64,000 bases of DNA from Poriferisulfidus sp965221375 (GTDB taxonomy: Bacteria; Pseudomonadota; Gammaproteobacteria; Poriferisulfidales; Poriferisulfidaceae): NCBI GenBank assembly GCA_965221375.1, contig OZ244883.1, forward strand, positions 1,054,001-1,118,000. The letters are read 5' to 3'. A program made the translations under genes and the position numbers. Position 1 is the first letter of the stretch. Every line of letters starts with the position of its first letter. This document shows, piece after piece, positions 1 to 8,694 of the stretch. The notes below the pieces were generated by a model. That model saw only the letters and a list, made by a program, of their open reading frames with translations. It was not told where the DNA came from and ran no database searches.

Positions 1-548
1 CCCAGATCATGGCGTCCAAATATTGCGACCATATCAGCCGACTGGTGCTGATCAATCCGGTTGCCTGGGACTATTGGCCCGTTTTGGAAGTCGAGGCCTT
101 CAGCGCATTGGTCGGGGCTCCCGACGATGTCCTGCAGATGGCGATGGGGCAGGCCGCGGCAGGGTTCCACGCCTTGCTGCTGATGGGCAGCCACGACAAA
201 ACCGCCTTCACCGACAAGAATGTCAAAGAGAACTACTTGTCATTTTGGGCACGAGGTCCGGGACTGACCGGCTTCAAGTCGCTGGTGCACGTCTGCTCTG
301 AACCCACCAATGCCGAGACCATGGGCGTGGATCACAGCAAGATCACATGCCCCACGATGGTCTGCTGGGCTGTGAACGATGCCTGGATGCCGGTGGAGTC
401 CGGACGGCGACTGAAAGCGGCGATTGCGGGTCCGACGCGCTTTGAGACCATCGAGCGGGCCGGCCATTATGTGCTGGAAGACCGCCCTGATGTAGTCGCC
501 GAGCTGATCGATGACTTTGTGACGGAGTGGGAAGGGGTTAACCTGTAA
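1..548 (+). CDS. alpha/beta hydrolase, C-terminal part (5' end outside window)
   Basis: The frame is open from the first bases of the window, so the gene starts upstream; the ATG at position 9 is internal. The visible 180 or so residues look like the cap and C-terminal half of an alpha/beta-fold hydrolase. The opening stretch (MASKYCDHISRLVLINPV) is the usual segment after the nucleophile elbow. A late strand with the acid residue (CPTMVCWAVNDAWMPV) and the catalytic-histidine loop (ERAGHYVLEDRPDVVAELI) follow in the expected order and spacing. The nucleophile elbow itself (GxSxG) lies outside the window. Substrate cannot be told. It ends 7 bp before the convergent mdh stop codon, so the two transcripts run into each other and no clear terminator hairpin lies between them. 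Confidence 0.8.
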   Translation, partial: QIMASKYCDHISRLVLINPVAWDYWPVLEVEAFSALVGAPDDVLQMAMGQAAAGFHALLLMGSHDKTAFTDKNVKENYLSFWARGPGLTGFKSLVHVCSEPTNAETMGVDHSKITCPTMVCWAVNDAWMPVESGRRLKAAIAGPTRFETIERAGHYVLEDRPDVVAELIDDFVTEWEGVNL

Positions 549-555
549 GTTCCAC

Positions 556-1539
556 TTAAGGCAACATTGTGCGGACCGCGTCGCGCTCCGCCAGAAGTTC
601 AGCCTCGTTCGCTTTCACCTGAGTGCGCCCGAACTCGTTTAATTCGAGTTCGGGCACCACTTCGTAATTCCCGTCATTACAGCGGCAAGGCACCGAAAAT
701 ATCAAGCCTTCCGCCAAGCCATAAGAGCCGTCGGTCAGCACACTCATGCTGACCCAATCATTCTTGGGCGTACCCATCACCCAATCGCGCATGTGCGCAA
801 TGGCGGCATTGGCCGCAGAGGCTGCGGAAGAGGCGCCTCGCGCTTCGATGACTTTGCTGCCGCGCTGCTGGATCTGGGGAATAAACACGTTTTGATACCA
901 ATCCTGATCGGTGATCTCACGCGCCGGCACACCGGCGACCGTGCAGTAACCAATATCCGGGAACATGCTGGGAGAATGGTTTCCCCATATCGTCATGCGA
1001 TGTACTTCAGCGACGTGTTTGTCCGTTTTGTTTGCCAACTGCGCGCAAGCTCGATCATGATCCAGGCGGGTCATGGCAGTAAATTGGTGGGCTTGAAGGT
1101 CCGGCGCATGATGCAGAGCAATCAGGGCGTTGGTGTTCGCGGGGTTGCCGATGACCAGCACTCGAACGTCACGGTTCGCACAATCATTGATGGCCTTGCC
1201 CTGAGGGCCAAAAATTTTGCCGTTTTCTAGCAGGAGATCACTGCGCTCCATTCCTTTGCCACGAGGGCGGGCCCCGAACATAAACACATAATCAACATCG
1301 CCAAATCCTTTCTCCAGATCATCGGCCAAAACCACCTCTCGCAGCAGAGGGAAAGCGCAATCCTCCAACTCCATTGCCGTGCCTTGCAAAGAGGGCATGG
1401 CGGGAGGAATATCGACGAGATTCAGGCTAATCGGCTGCTGGCGGCCGAATAGTTCTCCGGAAGCGATGCGAAACATGGCCTGATAGCCAATATTGCCTGC
1501 TGCGCCGGTAATCGCAATACGTTTAGTTTGGGTGGTCAT
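556..1539 (-). CDS. mdh: malate dehydrogenase (NAD-dependent, type 2)
   Basis: Interconverts malate and oxaloacetate with NAD in the TCA cycle, in the cytoplasm. The 327-residue length is normal for the family. The N-terminus carries the Rossmann dinucleotide loop TGAAGNIG (residues 11-18). The acidic residue of VDIPP binds the NAD ribose. Substrate-binding and catalytic residues appear in FGARPRGKGMERSDLL, NPANTNALIA, MTRLDHDRA and IWGNHSPSMFPD, the last holding the catalytic histidine. The sequence resembles the LDH/MDH type 2 group rather than the E. coli-type enzyme. It follows zapE on the same strand by 24 nt and is probably cotranscribed. There is no purine-rich ribosome site before the ATG: the preceding bases are pyrimidine-rich (CCTTCCTCCGATT). 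acnA and fumC in the same window are from the same pathway but are 58 kb away. Confidence 0.95.
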   Translation of the reverse strand: MTTQTKRIAITGAAGNIGYQAMFRIASGELFGRQQPISLNLVDIPPAMPSLQGTAMELEDCAFPLLREVVLADDLEKGFGDVDYVFMFGARPRGKGMERSDLLLENGKIFGPQGKAINDCANRDVRVLVIGNPANTNALIALHHAPDLQAHQFTAMTRLDHDRACAQLANKTDKHVAEVHRMTIWGNHSPSMFPDIGYCTVAGVPAREITDQDWYQNVFIPQIQQRGSKVIEARGASSAASAANAAIAHMRDWVMGTPKNDWVSMSVLTDGSYGLAEGLIFSVPCRCNDGNYEVVPELELNEFGRTQVKANEAELLAERDAVRTMLP

Positions 1540-1563
1540 AATCGGAGGAAGGGTAGAAGGAAA

Positions 1564-2661
1564 TCAGTGTACTTGATGGTCGCGCATCCAGTAATTGTGG
1601 CTGCGCATTTCGTATAGGCGGCTGGCAGTGCGCTCGAATTCGCGTTTCAGACGTTTGCCTTGATACAACTCGTTGGGTTCTGCTTGCGCGGACACAATCA
1701 AAGTGACGTTGCGGTCGTAAAACTCGTCAATCATTTCGATAAAGCGGCGAGCGTCATCCTCCATCTCGGAAGTGAAAATCGGAATGTCCGAAATCAGGAT
1801 AGTGTGAAAGCAGCGTCCGATTGCTATGTAATCGTGGACGCTTCTTGGTGACGTGCACAGGGCTTCGAAATCAAACCAAATCGCATCGTGCGATAGTTGG
1901 CGGACTGCGATATGCCGTCCTTCGACTTCAATCGTGGTGTTTTCGCGTACGGAAGCAGACGCCCAATGTTCAAAATGATCTTCCAGAATGCGCTCGGCGG
2001 AGCCGTTCGTGTTCAAACAATAGGTTTGGGATTGGTCCAGGTGCTGTAGTCGATAGTCGCAAGCGGCGCTGAGTTCCGATACCGTCATATACTTGTGGAT
2101 GAGGGCAATGGCCGGCATGAAACGTTCCCGCTGCAAGCCGCCTTCGTACAGACAGTCGGGATGTGTGTTGGAGGTGGCGATAAGCGTCACGTTACGCTCA
2201 AACAATCCCTGCAGCAAAGCCGCCAATATCATTGCATCCGCCACATCCGAAACAAAAAACTCATCGAGGCAGATGACTTTGTAACGTTTGGCCAGATGTC
2301 CGGCAATCACATCGAGGGGATTGCGCCGGTCTTTGAGTTTCTTCAGCTGCAGATGCACATGCCGCATGAGACGATGGAAATGCAGGCGTCTTTTCTGACG
2401 TATGGGCAGCGCATGAAAAAACAGATCCATCAAATATGTTTTGCCGCTGCCGACGGATCCCCACAACCACAGACCGCAAGCAGTCGTTTGACCTTTCCCC
2501 CATTTCAGACGCACCAAGCGGTCTTGAAGTATTGCTTTTGCTCGTGAATGCCTGGTCAGATGATCGAAGACCTGCTGAAATTGTTCTACTGCCTGTTGCT
2601 GCGCCGGATCAGGCACATGCTGGCGCTCGGCAATCTGGGCGCGGTAGGCATCGACAAACAT
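1564..2661 (-). CDS. zapE: cell division protein ZapE (AFG1-like AAA ATPase)
   Basis: A 365-residue P-loop ATPase of the AFG1/ZapE family; in E. coli ZapE acts on the FtsZ ring during constriction. The Walker A motif GSVGSGKT is at residues 68-75 and Walker B CLDEFF at 131-136, followed by VSDVADAMIL, a conserved family segment. ATSNTHPDCLYEGGLQRERF (sensor 1 region) and the C-terminal LIVSAQAEPNELYQGKRLKREFERTASRLYEM are also family-typical. It is the first gene of a probable zapE-mdh operon, divergent from gltX. The ATG is preceded by a pyrimidine-rich stretch (CCCTCCCCGTT) with no Shine-Dalgarno sequence, so the start rests on frame and length only. Function assignment is secure at family level. 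Confidence 0.92.
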   Translation of the reverse strand: MFVDAYRAQIAERQHVPDPAQQQAVEQFQQVFDHLTRHSRAKAILQDRLVRLKWGKGQTTACGLWLWGSVGSGKTYLMDLFFHALPIRQKRRLHFHRLMRHVHLQLKKLKDRRNPLDVIAGHLAKRYKVICLDEFFVSDVADAMILAALLQGLFERNVTLIATSNTHPDCLYEGGLQRERFMPAIALIHKYMTVSELSAACDYRLQHLDQSQTYCLNTNGSAERILEDHFEHWASASVRENTTIEVEGRHIAVRQLSHDAIWFDFEALCTSPRSVHDYIAIGRCFHTILISDIPIFTSEMEDDARRFIEMIDEFYDRNVTLIVSAQAEPNELYQGKRLKREFERTASRLYEMRSHNYWMRDHQVH

Positions 2662-2681
2662 AACGGGGAGGGCTTAGCAGA

Positions 2682-2710
2682 GATTCGTGGGAATCACAGA
2701 TTGGTCTGTG
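2682..2710. promoter_or_regulatory. pair of adjoining inverted repeats between zapE and gltX
   Basis: In the 134-bp divergent intergenic region, GATTC-GTGG-GAATC (2682-2695) is directly followed by CACAGA-TTGG-TCTGTG (2695-2710). Both arms are perfect, with 4-nt centres, and they share one base. They could be an operator for the divergent pair or small hairpins in the zapE leader; there is no T-run to make a terminator. No promoter hexamers with good spacing were found for gltX. Confidence 0.35.
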
Positions 2711-2795
2711 GATTTTAACCGCTATCTGGATAAATTCGGGCGCACGGTAAAATCTCTCATGCATTCCAATTTACCTGCTTCCCCAGCAACCGACG

Positions 2796-4208
2796 ATGCC
2801 TGATTCCCGTGTCCGCACTCGTTTCGCTCCCAGCCCGACGGGAGCACTGCACTTGGGTGGGGCGCGTACAGCACTTTATAACTGGCTGTTTGCCCGTCAT
2901 TGCGGCGGACAATTCCTGCTACGGATCGAAGATACGGACGAGCAACGCTCAACGGTTGAAAACCGACAGCAGATTATGTCGGCCATGGAATGGCTGGGGA
3001 TTGATTGGGACGAGGAAGTTGTCTACCAATCCGAACGCGCCGCGCGCCACGCGGAAATTATCGAGCAGTTGCTGGAGCAGGGCGACGCCTATTACTGCGA
3101 CTGTTCACCCGAGCGCCTGGAGCAATTGCGCAGCGAACAGCTTGCCAACAAACTGAAACCTCGTTATGACCGCCATTGTCGTGAGCGAAACAATCCGCCG
3201 TCCCCAACATCCGTGGTCCGCTTCAAGACGCCTATCGACGGGGTGATTCAAGTGGAAGACAGCCTCAAGGGCATCGTCGAATTCGACAACACGGAGCTGG
3301 ATGATTTGGTTATTGCCCGTCCCGGCGGCAAGGCCACCTATCATCTTGCTGTAGTCGTAGACGACATGGATGCGGGCATCACCCACATCATCCGCGGGGA
3401 TGATCACTTCAACAATACGCCGCGCCAACTGCACATCTTGTCCGCATTGAATGCGCCCATCCCGAAATACACGCATTTGCCGATGATTCTTGATGAGCAG
3501 GGGCGCAAATTATCGAAACGAAAAGATGCGGCCGATGTGATGCATTACCGCGAGCAGGGATATTTGCCGACGGCTTTACTCAACACTTTGGCTCGCCTGG
3601 GCTGGGCGCATGGAGACGAGGAGCTTTTCTCACTCGAGGAATTGGTTGAAAAATTCGACTTGAACGGTCTCAACCCGTCTTCCAGTCGGATTGACACCAA
3701 AAAAATGCAATGGACCAACCAACAGCAAATAAGCCGAGTGTCGACCGAAGAACTGCGTACTGAATTTGCCTGGCATTGTGACCAGCAGGGCGCGAATGTG
3801 GACAATCTTGCTGCGGAGCAACACACGGCTTTGCTGGAAGTCCAGCGTGCGCGTTGCCGGAACATGGCCGATATGGCCCGCCAAAGTCTCTGGCTGCTGG
3901 AAGATACGCCGGCGATGGACGAAAAGGCGAAGCGAAAGTTTTTGACCCCTGAGGCACTGCAGATACTCAAGGCATTTCGAGAGGAACTGCAGGGAGCTGA
4001 CTGGCACCAAGAGGCGATAAAAGCGTGTCTGCAGGCATTCTGTGAGAATCAGGCCTTGAAACCAGGCGCGGTGGCGCAGCCCTTACGAGTTGCGACGACC
4101 GGCGGTTCGGTCTCGCCGGCCATTGAAGACACCTTGGTATTATTGGGTCGCGACAAGACGATGCAGCGTTTGGATCAAGTAATTTCCGAAGCTGCGATTG
4201 ACGGATAG
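2796..4208 (+). CDS. gltX: glutamyl-tRNA synthetase
   Basis: Class I aminoacyl-tRNA synthetase that charges tRNA-Glu with glutamate (470 residues, normal length). The N-terminus shows RTRFAPSPTGALHLGGAR, with the HIGH-equivalent HLGG at residues 19-22. The second signature KLSKR (KMSKS-equivalent) is at 238-242, followed by KDAADVMHYREQGYLP. The remaining C-terminal half is the helical anticodon-binding region (for example LLVLLGRDKTMQRLDQVI-like ending). The cognate tRNA-Glu gene starts 35 bp after its stop codon on the same strand, so enzyme and substrate RNA may share a transcript. ATG is chosen because it directly precedes the conserved N-terminal strand; no Shine-Dalgarno is visible before it. 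Confidence 0.97.
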   Translation: MPDSRVRTRFAPSPTGALHLGGARTALYNWLFARHCGGQFLLRIEDTDEQRSTVENRQQIMSAMEWLGIDWDEEVVYQSERAARHAEIIEQLLEQGDAYYCDCSPERLEQLRSEQLANKLKPRYDRHCRERNNPPSPTSVVRFKTPIDGVIQVEDSLKGIVEFDNTELDDLVIARPGGKATYHLAVVVDDMDAGITHIIRGDDHFNNTPRQLHILSALNAPIPKYTHLPMILDEQGRKLSKRKDAADVMHYREQGYLPTALLNTLARLGWAHGDEELFSLEELVEKFDLNGLNPSSSRIDTKKMQWTNQQQISRVSTEELRTEFAWHCDQQGANVDNLAAEQHTALLEVQRARCRNMADMARQSLWLLEDTPAMDEKAKRKFLTPEALQILKAFREELQGADWHQEAIKACLQAFCENQALKPGAVAQPLRVATTGGSVSPAIEDTLVLLGRDKTMQRLDQVISEAAIDG

Positions 4209-4243
4209 GGCGCTTTTCTATAAAGTGCGCGTCCATTCTGCTA

Positions 4244-4319
4244 GTCCCCATCGTCTAGAGGCCTAGGACACCGCCCTTTCACGGCGGCAACAGGGGTTCG
4301 AATCCCCTTGGGGACGCCA
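4244..4319 (+). tRNA. gltT-like tRNA-Glu: tRNA-Glu (anticodon UUC), CCA encoded
   Basis: 76-nt cloverleaf. The acceptor stem is GTCCCCA/TGGGGAC, then a G discriminator and an encoded CCA. The anticodon stem CCGCC/GGCGG encloses loop CTTTCAC, giving anticodon TTC for GAA/GAG. The T arm is AGGGG-TTCGAAT-CCCCT. It lies 35 bp downstream of gltX on the same strand. All arms pair without mismatches, so it should be functional. Confidence 0.97.
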
Positions 4320-4435
4320 CTAATTCTTGATCTTCTGGAAAGGGAATACGTGCCTTTTTCGTCCGGAACCTGCACTTTTGCCTCTTTGCTAAACTTGCCG
4401 GCTCTATATTTCTTACCCCAGGGCATTTGTTTCGC

Positions 4436-5896
4436 ATGAGCACGACCTTTTATTGGCACGACTACGAAACATTCGGCTCTCGACCCGATCGTGCTCGACC
4501 TGCCCAATTCGCCGGCATAAGGACAGACCTGTCGTTCGACGAAATTGGAGAACCGCTGACTCTTTACTGCCAGCCCACTGACGATGTGCTTCCCGAGCCT
4601 GGAGCTTGTCTCGTCACCGGCATTACTCCGCAGATGGCGGCGGAGCAGGGGGTGCCGGAGTTTGAATTCATTCGCCGCATTCACGCGGAACTCGCACAGC
4701 CCGGCACCTGCGGTGTTGGTTACAACAGTGTTCGATTTGATGACGAAGTGACCCGCTACACGCTGTATCGAAATTTTTACGATCCTTATGCCCGCGAATG
4801 GGAGAAAGACAATTCACGTTGGGATCTGATTAACGTCATGCGAATGACGTATGCCTTGCGCCCGGATGGGATCAAATGGCCATTGCGAGAGGATGGCTAT
4901 CCCAGTTTTAAGCTGGTGGATTTGGCGAAAGAAAATGACATTCCTCAAGATCAGGCCCATGACGCCTTGTCCGATGCGCAAGCAACGCTGGGCCTGGCTC
5001 GGCTGGTGCGTCAGAAACAGCCTCGCTTGTTTGAGTGGCTGTTTCAACTGCGCGATAAGAATCAAGTCAATCGGCAGTTAAATCTGAGCACCCATCAACC
5101 GGTCCTGTATGCCGCACATTTTTATCCCGCAAAGATTGGTTGTACCAGCATGGTCATGCCTTTGTTTCGCGAAAGCACGTACAAAAATCACGTGCTAGTC
5201 TACGACTTGCGCCAGGACCCGTCGCTTTTCTTGGGGATGAATGAAGATCAACTGCATGAATGCTGGCTTGCTCCGGCCGCCGAAGCGCCAAAAGATCGAA
5301 CCCGTCTGCCCATTCAATCGGTAAGAATCAACCAATGCCCGGCACTGGCGCCTTTGGCAGTTGCAGATGCCAGTACCGCCGAGCGGATTGAACTCGACCT
5401 GGAGGCCTGCAATCGCCACTTGGATCTGATTCACTCAAGCAGAGACTTTATCCAGCGTATCCATGACGTGTATCACGCCCACAAGAAAGAGCAGCGATAT
5501 GCTCCCAGAGATGTAGATACCGCGCTCTATGAAAATCTTCTCGACAATGATGACCGCGCACTGTTTCCAAGAATTCGGGAAACCGCTCCGGAACAATTGG
5601 CGGACTTGACCCTAAACTTTGGGGACCGGCGTTTTCCCGAGCTCTTGTTCCGCTACCGCGCCCGGAATTGGTCTGACACCTTGTCGGAGGATGAAAAGAA
5701 ACAGTGGGAGCAGTTTTGTCACGACCGACTGCACCACGGGGTGGAAGAGGGTGAATTAACCTTGGCACAGTACCGCGAAAAAATCGCACAACTTCTGCAG
5801 GAGCACGAAAACAACCCGCGTGAACGGGATTTGCTGAGTGAGTTACAAGCTTGGGGAGATCACCTGGAGCAAAGGTATGTCTTAGGTCAGTCGTAG
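4436..5896 (+). CDS. sbcB: exodeoxyribonuclease I
   Basis: 3'-5' single-strand DNA exonuclease (ExoI) acting in recombination and mismatch repair; 486 residues, close to the E. coli enzyme. The exonuclease motif I acidic pair is in FYWHDYETFG near the N-terminus, motif II in GYNSVRFDDEVTRYTLYRNFYDPY, and motif III in AHDALSDAQATLGLARL (HDALxDA). Segments such as QPVLYAAHFYP and CPALAPL are typical of the SH3-like and C-terminal domains. I place the start at the ATG at 4436 (MSTTFYWHD); a TTG three codons upstream is in frame but less likely. It ends 9 bp before the convergent ABC permease gene. Confidence 0.95.
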   Translation: MSTTFYWHDYETFGSRPDRARPAQFAGIRTDLSFDEIGEPLTLYCQPTDDVLPEPGACLVTGITPQMAAEQGVPEFEFIRRIHAELAQPGTCGVGYNSVRFDDEVTRYTLYRNFYDPYAREWEKDNSRWDLINVMRMTYALRPDGIKWPLREDGYPSFKLVDLAKENDIPQDQAHDALSDAQATLGLARLVRQKQPRLFEWLFQLRDKNQVNRQLNLSTHQPVLYAAHFYPAKIGCTSMVMPLFRESTYKNHVLVYDLRQDPSLFLGMNEDQLHECWLAPAAEAPKDRTRLPIQSVRINQCPALAPLAVADASTAERIELDLEACNRHLDLIHSSRDFIQRIHDVYHAHKKEQRYAPRDVDTALYENLLDNDDRALFPRIRETAPEQLADLTLNFGDRRFPELLFRYRARNWSDTLSEDEKKQWEQFCHDRLHHGVEEGELTLAQYREKIAQLLQEHENNPRERDLLSELQAWGDHLEQRYVLGQS

Positions 5897-5905
5897 AAGT
5901 CCTGA

Positions 5906-6679
5906 TTACGGACGAACACCGACACCTCTCCGAAGCAAACTCAGACACACGTAGCCCAAAACCACAATAACGCCAACAATCAGCAACATGGAATTCAAGG
6001 GATCCACCTCTTGAATGCCCATCCAGCCATAGCGAAACAAGCCCACCATGTGCAGGATAGGATTGGCCAGTGAGATTTGTTGCCAGAAGGGGTCCAGCAT
6101 TTCCAAGGAATAAAAAATACCGCCCAGGTAAGTCAATGGCGTCAGCACAAAAGTCGGGATAATCGAAATATCATCAAAGCTTTTGGCATAAATGCCGTTG
6201 ATAAAGCCTGCGAGAGAAAACAAAATACTGGTGAGCAGGGCAACGCTCAATATCGTGACAAGGCTAAACAAAGGAATTTGGGCAAAAAAGGCGGTAACAA
6301 TCGTGACGGTTAGGCCCACCGCCAAACCGCGCATTACGCCGCCACCGATATAACCGACCAAAATGACAAAATTGGAGACCGGTGAAACCAGTAATTCCTC
6401 GATATGGCGCTGAAATTTGGAACTGTAGAACGAAGACACCACATTGGCATACGCATTGGTGATCACGGCCATAAGAATCAGTCCCGGGGCAATGTAATCC
6501 ATGTAGCGGTAACCTTCGATGTCGTTCAGCTGCGAGCCGATTAATTCACCGAAAATGATGAAATACAACGCGGTGGTTATCGCCGGAGGCAACAGCGTCT
6601 GCATCCAAATTCGCACGAAACGCAAATATTCGCGCACTAAAATAGTTTTGAAAGCAACAATTTGAATTCTAATCTTCAT
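5906..6679 (-). CDS. ABC-2 type transporter permease
   Basis: 257-residue integral membrane subunit of an ABC exporter, resembling the YadH-type permeases. About six hydrophobic segments can be seen: around residues 25-45 (LPPAITTALYFIIFGELIG), 60-80, 105-130 (ILVGYIGGGVMRGLAVGLTVTIV), 140-165, 170-195 (PTFVLTPLTYLGGIFYSLEML) and near the C-terminus (LLIVGVIVVLGYVCLSLL). FVLTPLTYLGGIFY is a hallmark of the ABC-2 family. It follows its ATPase by only 6 nt and is surely cotranscribed and translated as one transporter. The substrate is unknown; related systems have been tied to lipid, polysaccharide or drug export. Confidence 0.88.
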   Translation of the reverse strand: MKIRIQIVAFKTILVREYLRFVRIWMQTLLPPAITTALYFIIFGELIGSQLNDIEGYRYMDYIAPGLILMAVITNAYANVVSSFYSSKFQRHIEELLVSPVSNFVILVGYIGGGVMRGLAVGLTVTIVTAFFAQIPLFSLVTILSVALLTSILFSLAGFINGIYAKSFDDISIIPTFVLTPLTYLGGIFYSLEMLDPFWQQISLANPILHMVGLFRYGWMGIQEVDPLNSMLLIVGVIVVLGYVCLSLLRRGVGVRP

Positions 6680-6685
6680 AAAGAC

Positions 6686-7612
6686 TCAATCGAAATGATA
6701 TCCGACCAACTGCAGGAACAAGCGTTCCAGACGGTTGGTTTTGTTTTTCATACTCAAAATCTTGATGTCTCGGGCATGAAGCTCTCGGAAAAGGCGATTA
6801 AGGTCTGCATTTCGATCGACCGTGACTTCCAAGGTGCGAGGATCTGAGCAGAGTAGGGTATAACCTTCGATGGTGGGGCAATGCGCGAGAGGACTTTCCA
6901 AATACAAAACAAAGCGCTCGGAATCCAGTTGGTCCAGCAATTCGCGCATGGTGGTATCGGCACGAATACGCCCCTTGGAGATAATCGCAATGCTGCGGCA
7001 CAATTGCTCCGCTTCTTCCAAATAATGCGTGGTAAGGATGATGGTGGTGCCTTGCGCATTGATTTCCTTCAAATAACGCCACAAACTATGCCGAATTTCC
7101 AGGTCTACGCCAGCAGTAGGCTCATCCAAAATCAATAGTTTAGGTTGATGTATTAAGGCTCGGGCAATCATCAGGCGACGTTTCATGCCTCCGGATAACT
7201 CGCGAGCTGCAGTCGTGCGCTTATCCTGGAGATCCAACTGCTCCAGCAAAATATTCATGCGCGGCACCGCGTCGCGCCGGGGAATGCCGTAATAACCTCC
7301 CTGATGAATGATAATTTCCTCCACCGGATCAAACTGATTGAAATTGAATTCCTGAGGCACCAACCCTAAGCAAGCACGAGCTTCCGCATAGTCGCGCACG
7401 ATGTCATGTCCAAAAATGGACACCGAACCTTCGGTAAACGTCACCAGAGAAGAAATAACACCGATGACCGTTGATTTACCGGCGCCATTCGGTCCAAGCA
7501 GGGCGAAAAAGTCCCCTTGTTGTACTTGTAAATCTATGCCCTGCAGGGCTTCAACGCCATTGGCATAGGTTTTTTTTAGCCCTTCAATCTGCAGGGCAGG
7601 CGAGGAATTCAT
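6686..7612 (-). CDS. ABC transporter ATP-binding protein
   Basis: 308-residue nucleotide-binding subunit of the exporter whose permease follows 6 nt downstream; resembles YadG/CcmA-type ATPases. Walker A is GPNGAGKST, the signature is LSGGMKRR, Walker B is LLILDEPTAGVD, and the H-loop is in TTHYLEEAEQLC. A C-terminal extension of about 80 residues after the core (from KGRIRADTTMRELLDQL) is usual for ABC-2 drug/lipid export ATPases. The gene is divergent from dusA across a 122-bp region. The ATG (MNSSPALQIEGLKKTY) has no clear Shine-Dalgarno. Substrate not determinable. Confidence 0.9.
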   Translation of the reverse strand: MNSSPALQIEGLKKTYANGVEALQGIDLQVQQGDFFALLGPNGAGKSTVIGVISSLVTFTEGSVSIFGHDIVRDYAEARACLGLVPQEFNFNQFDPVEEIIIHQGGYYGIPRRDAVPRMNILLEQLDLQDKRTTAARELSGGMKRRLMIARALIHQPKLLILDEPTAGVDLEIRHSLWRYLKEINAQGTTIILTTHYLEEAEQLCRSIAIISKGRIRADTTMRELLDQLDSERFVLYLESPLAHCPTIEGYTLLCSDPRTLEVTVDRNADLNRLFRELHARDIKILSMKNKTNRLERLFLQLVGYHFD

Positions 7613-7671
7613 GAACGCTATTGTAGATGTGTGTCAAATTTGGCTATTCCCCAAGCCCTCAGTGGGCTGGG

Positions 7672-7677
7672 TATAAT
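7672..7677 (+). promoter_or_regulatory. candidate -10 hexamer for dusA
   Basis: A perfect TATAAT lies 57 bp upstream of the dusA ATG, just after a small hairpin AGCCC-TCAGT-GGGCT (7654-7668). No good -35 hexamer is found 16-18 bp upstream. The inverted repeat GCGGG-TC-CCCGC follows downstream in what would be the leader. Confidence 0.35.
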
Positions 7678-7734
7678 GAATGCCGCGGGTCCCCGCACTG
7701 TAAACGGTATCCATATTTGCCTTATATTCTGCCA

Positions 7735-8694
7735 ATGTTTGAGCGAATTCTATGCATTGCGCCAATGATGGATTATTCAGACCGTCATTTCCGCTACCTG
7801 ATGAGGTTACTGGCCCCTCATTCCTGGGTTTTTACCGAGATGGTGCCTGCGGGTGCGATAGTGCATGGAAATGCGGCTAAATTCCTGCAATTTGATGCCC
7901 ACGAGCATCCGGTCGTCTTGCAGGTTGGTGGGAATGACCCAGACGAATTGGCCCAATGTGCGGCAATGGCCCAAAAATGGGGCTATGACGAAGTGAATCT
8001 GAATGTCGGCTGTCCCAGCGGGCGCGTCTCGGCAGGGCGTTTTGGCGCCTGCTTGATGAAAGAGCCGCAGCGGGTGGCGGAATGCGTTCGCGCCATGCAG
8101 GACGAAGTTTCCATTCCGGTGTCGGTCAAGTGCCGGATTGGCGTAGATGAGCAGGATTCATCAAAAACACTGGATTTCTTTGTACAGACGGTTGCCGATG
8201 CGGGTTGCCGCATCTTTTATGTGCATGCACGCAAGGCCTTGTTATCCGGTCTAAGTCCCAAACAGAATCGCAATATTCCTCCGCTGGATTATTCGCGTGT
8301 CTGGGCTTTGAAACGGGATTTCCCGCAATTGACGATCGTCATCAATGGGGGCATTCGCACCTCGGAGGAAGCGAAACAGCATTTGTCCCGTGTCGATGGG
8401 GTAATGGTAGGGCGCCTCGCATACGAGAACCATTGGAGCGTGCGGCAATTGGAGCAAGAGCTCTTTCCGCCTTCTTCCGACACCACCCGACATGACATCG
8501 TCAAGGCATACTTGCCCTATCTGCAGTCTCAAAACCGCGAAGGGGTTCCGATGGCACGTATGACGCGGCATTTGGCCAGTCTGTTTCGAGGCCAGCCGGG
8601 CGCCCGGGATTGGCGCCGGATGGTTTCAAACCCGACACCGGCGGAATCCACACTCCACGAAATGCAAGAGATGGCTGCGAGGATAAGCACATGA
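7735..8694 (+). CDS. dusA: tRNA-dihydrouridine(20/20a) synthase DusA
   Basis: FMN enzyme that reduces uridine in the D-loop of tRNAs. The product is 319 residues. The N-terminal FMN-binding segment CIAPMMDYSDRHFRYL and the TEMV motif match DusA. The catalytic cysteine is in GRFGACLMKEP, following NLNVGCPSGRV. KCRIGVD, FYVHARKA and VINGGIRT are further flavin and phosphate-binding motifs. An upstream in-frame start would add 36 residues of unconserved sequence; the ATG at 7735 (MFERILCIAPMMD) fits homologs. Its stop codon overlaps the next gene's ATG (ATGA), so the FAH-family gene is translationally coupled. Confidence 0.95.
   Translation: MFERILCIAPMMDYSDRHFRYLMRLLAPHSWVFTEMVPAGAIVHGNAAKFLQFDAHEHPVVLQVGGNDPDELAQCAAMAQKWGYDEVNLNVGCPSGRVSAGRFGACLMKEPQRVAECVRAMQDEVSIPVSVKCRIGVDEQDSSKTLDFFVQTVADAGCRIFYVHARKALLSGLSPKQNRNIPPLDYSRVWALKRDFPQLTIVINGGIRTSEEAKQHLSRVDGVMVGRLAYENHWSVRQLEQELFPPSSDTTRHDIVKAYLPYLQSQNREGVPMARMTRHLASLFRGQPGARDWRRMVSNPTPAESTLHEMQEMAARIST

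Noticed and set aside
7627..7734. Longer N-terminus for DusA
   Set aside because: The extra 36 residues are unlike any DusA and overlap the likely promoter; the ATG at 7735 fits.
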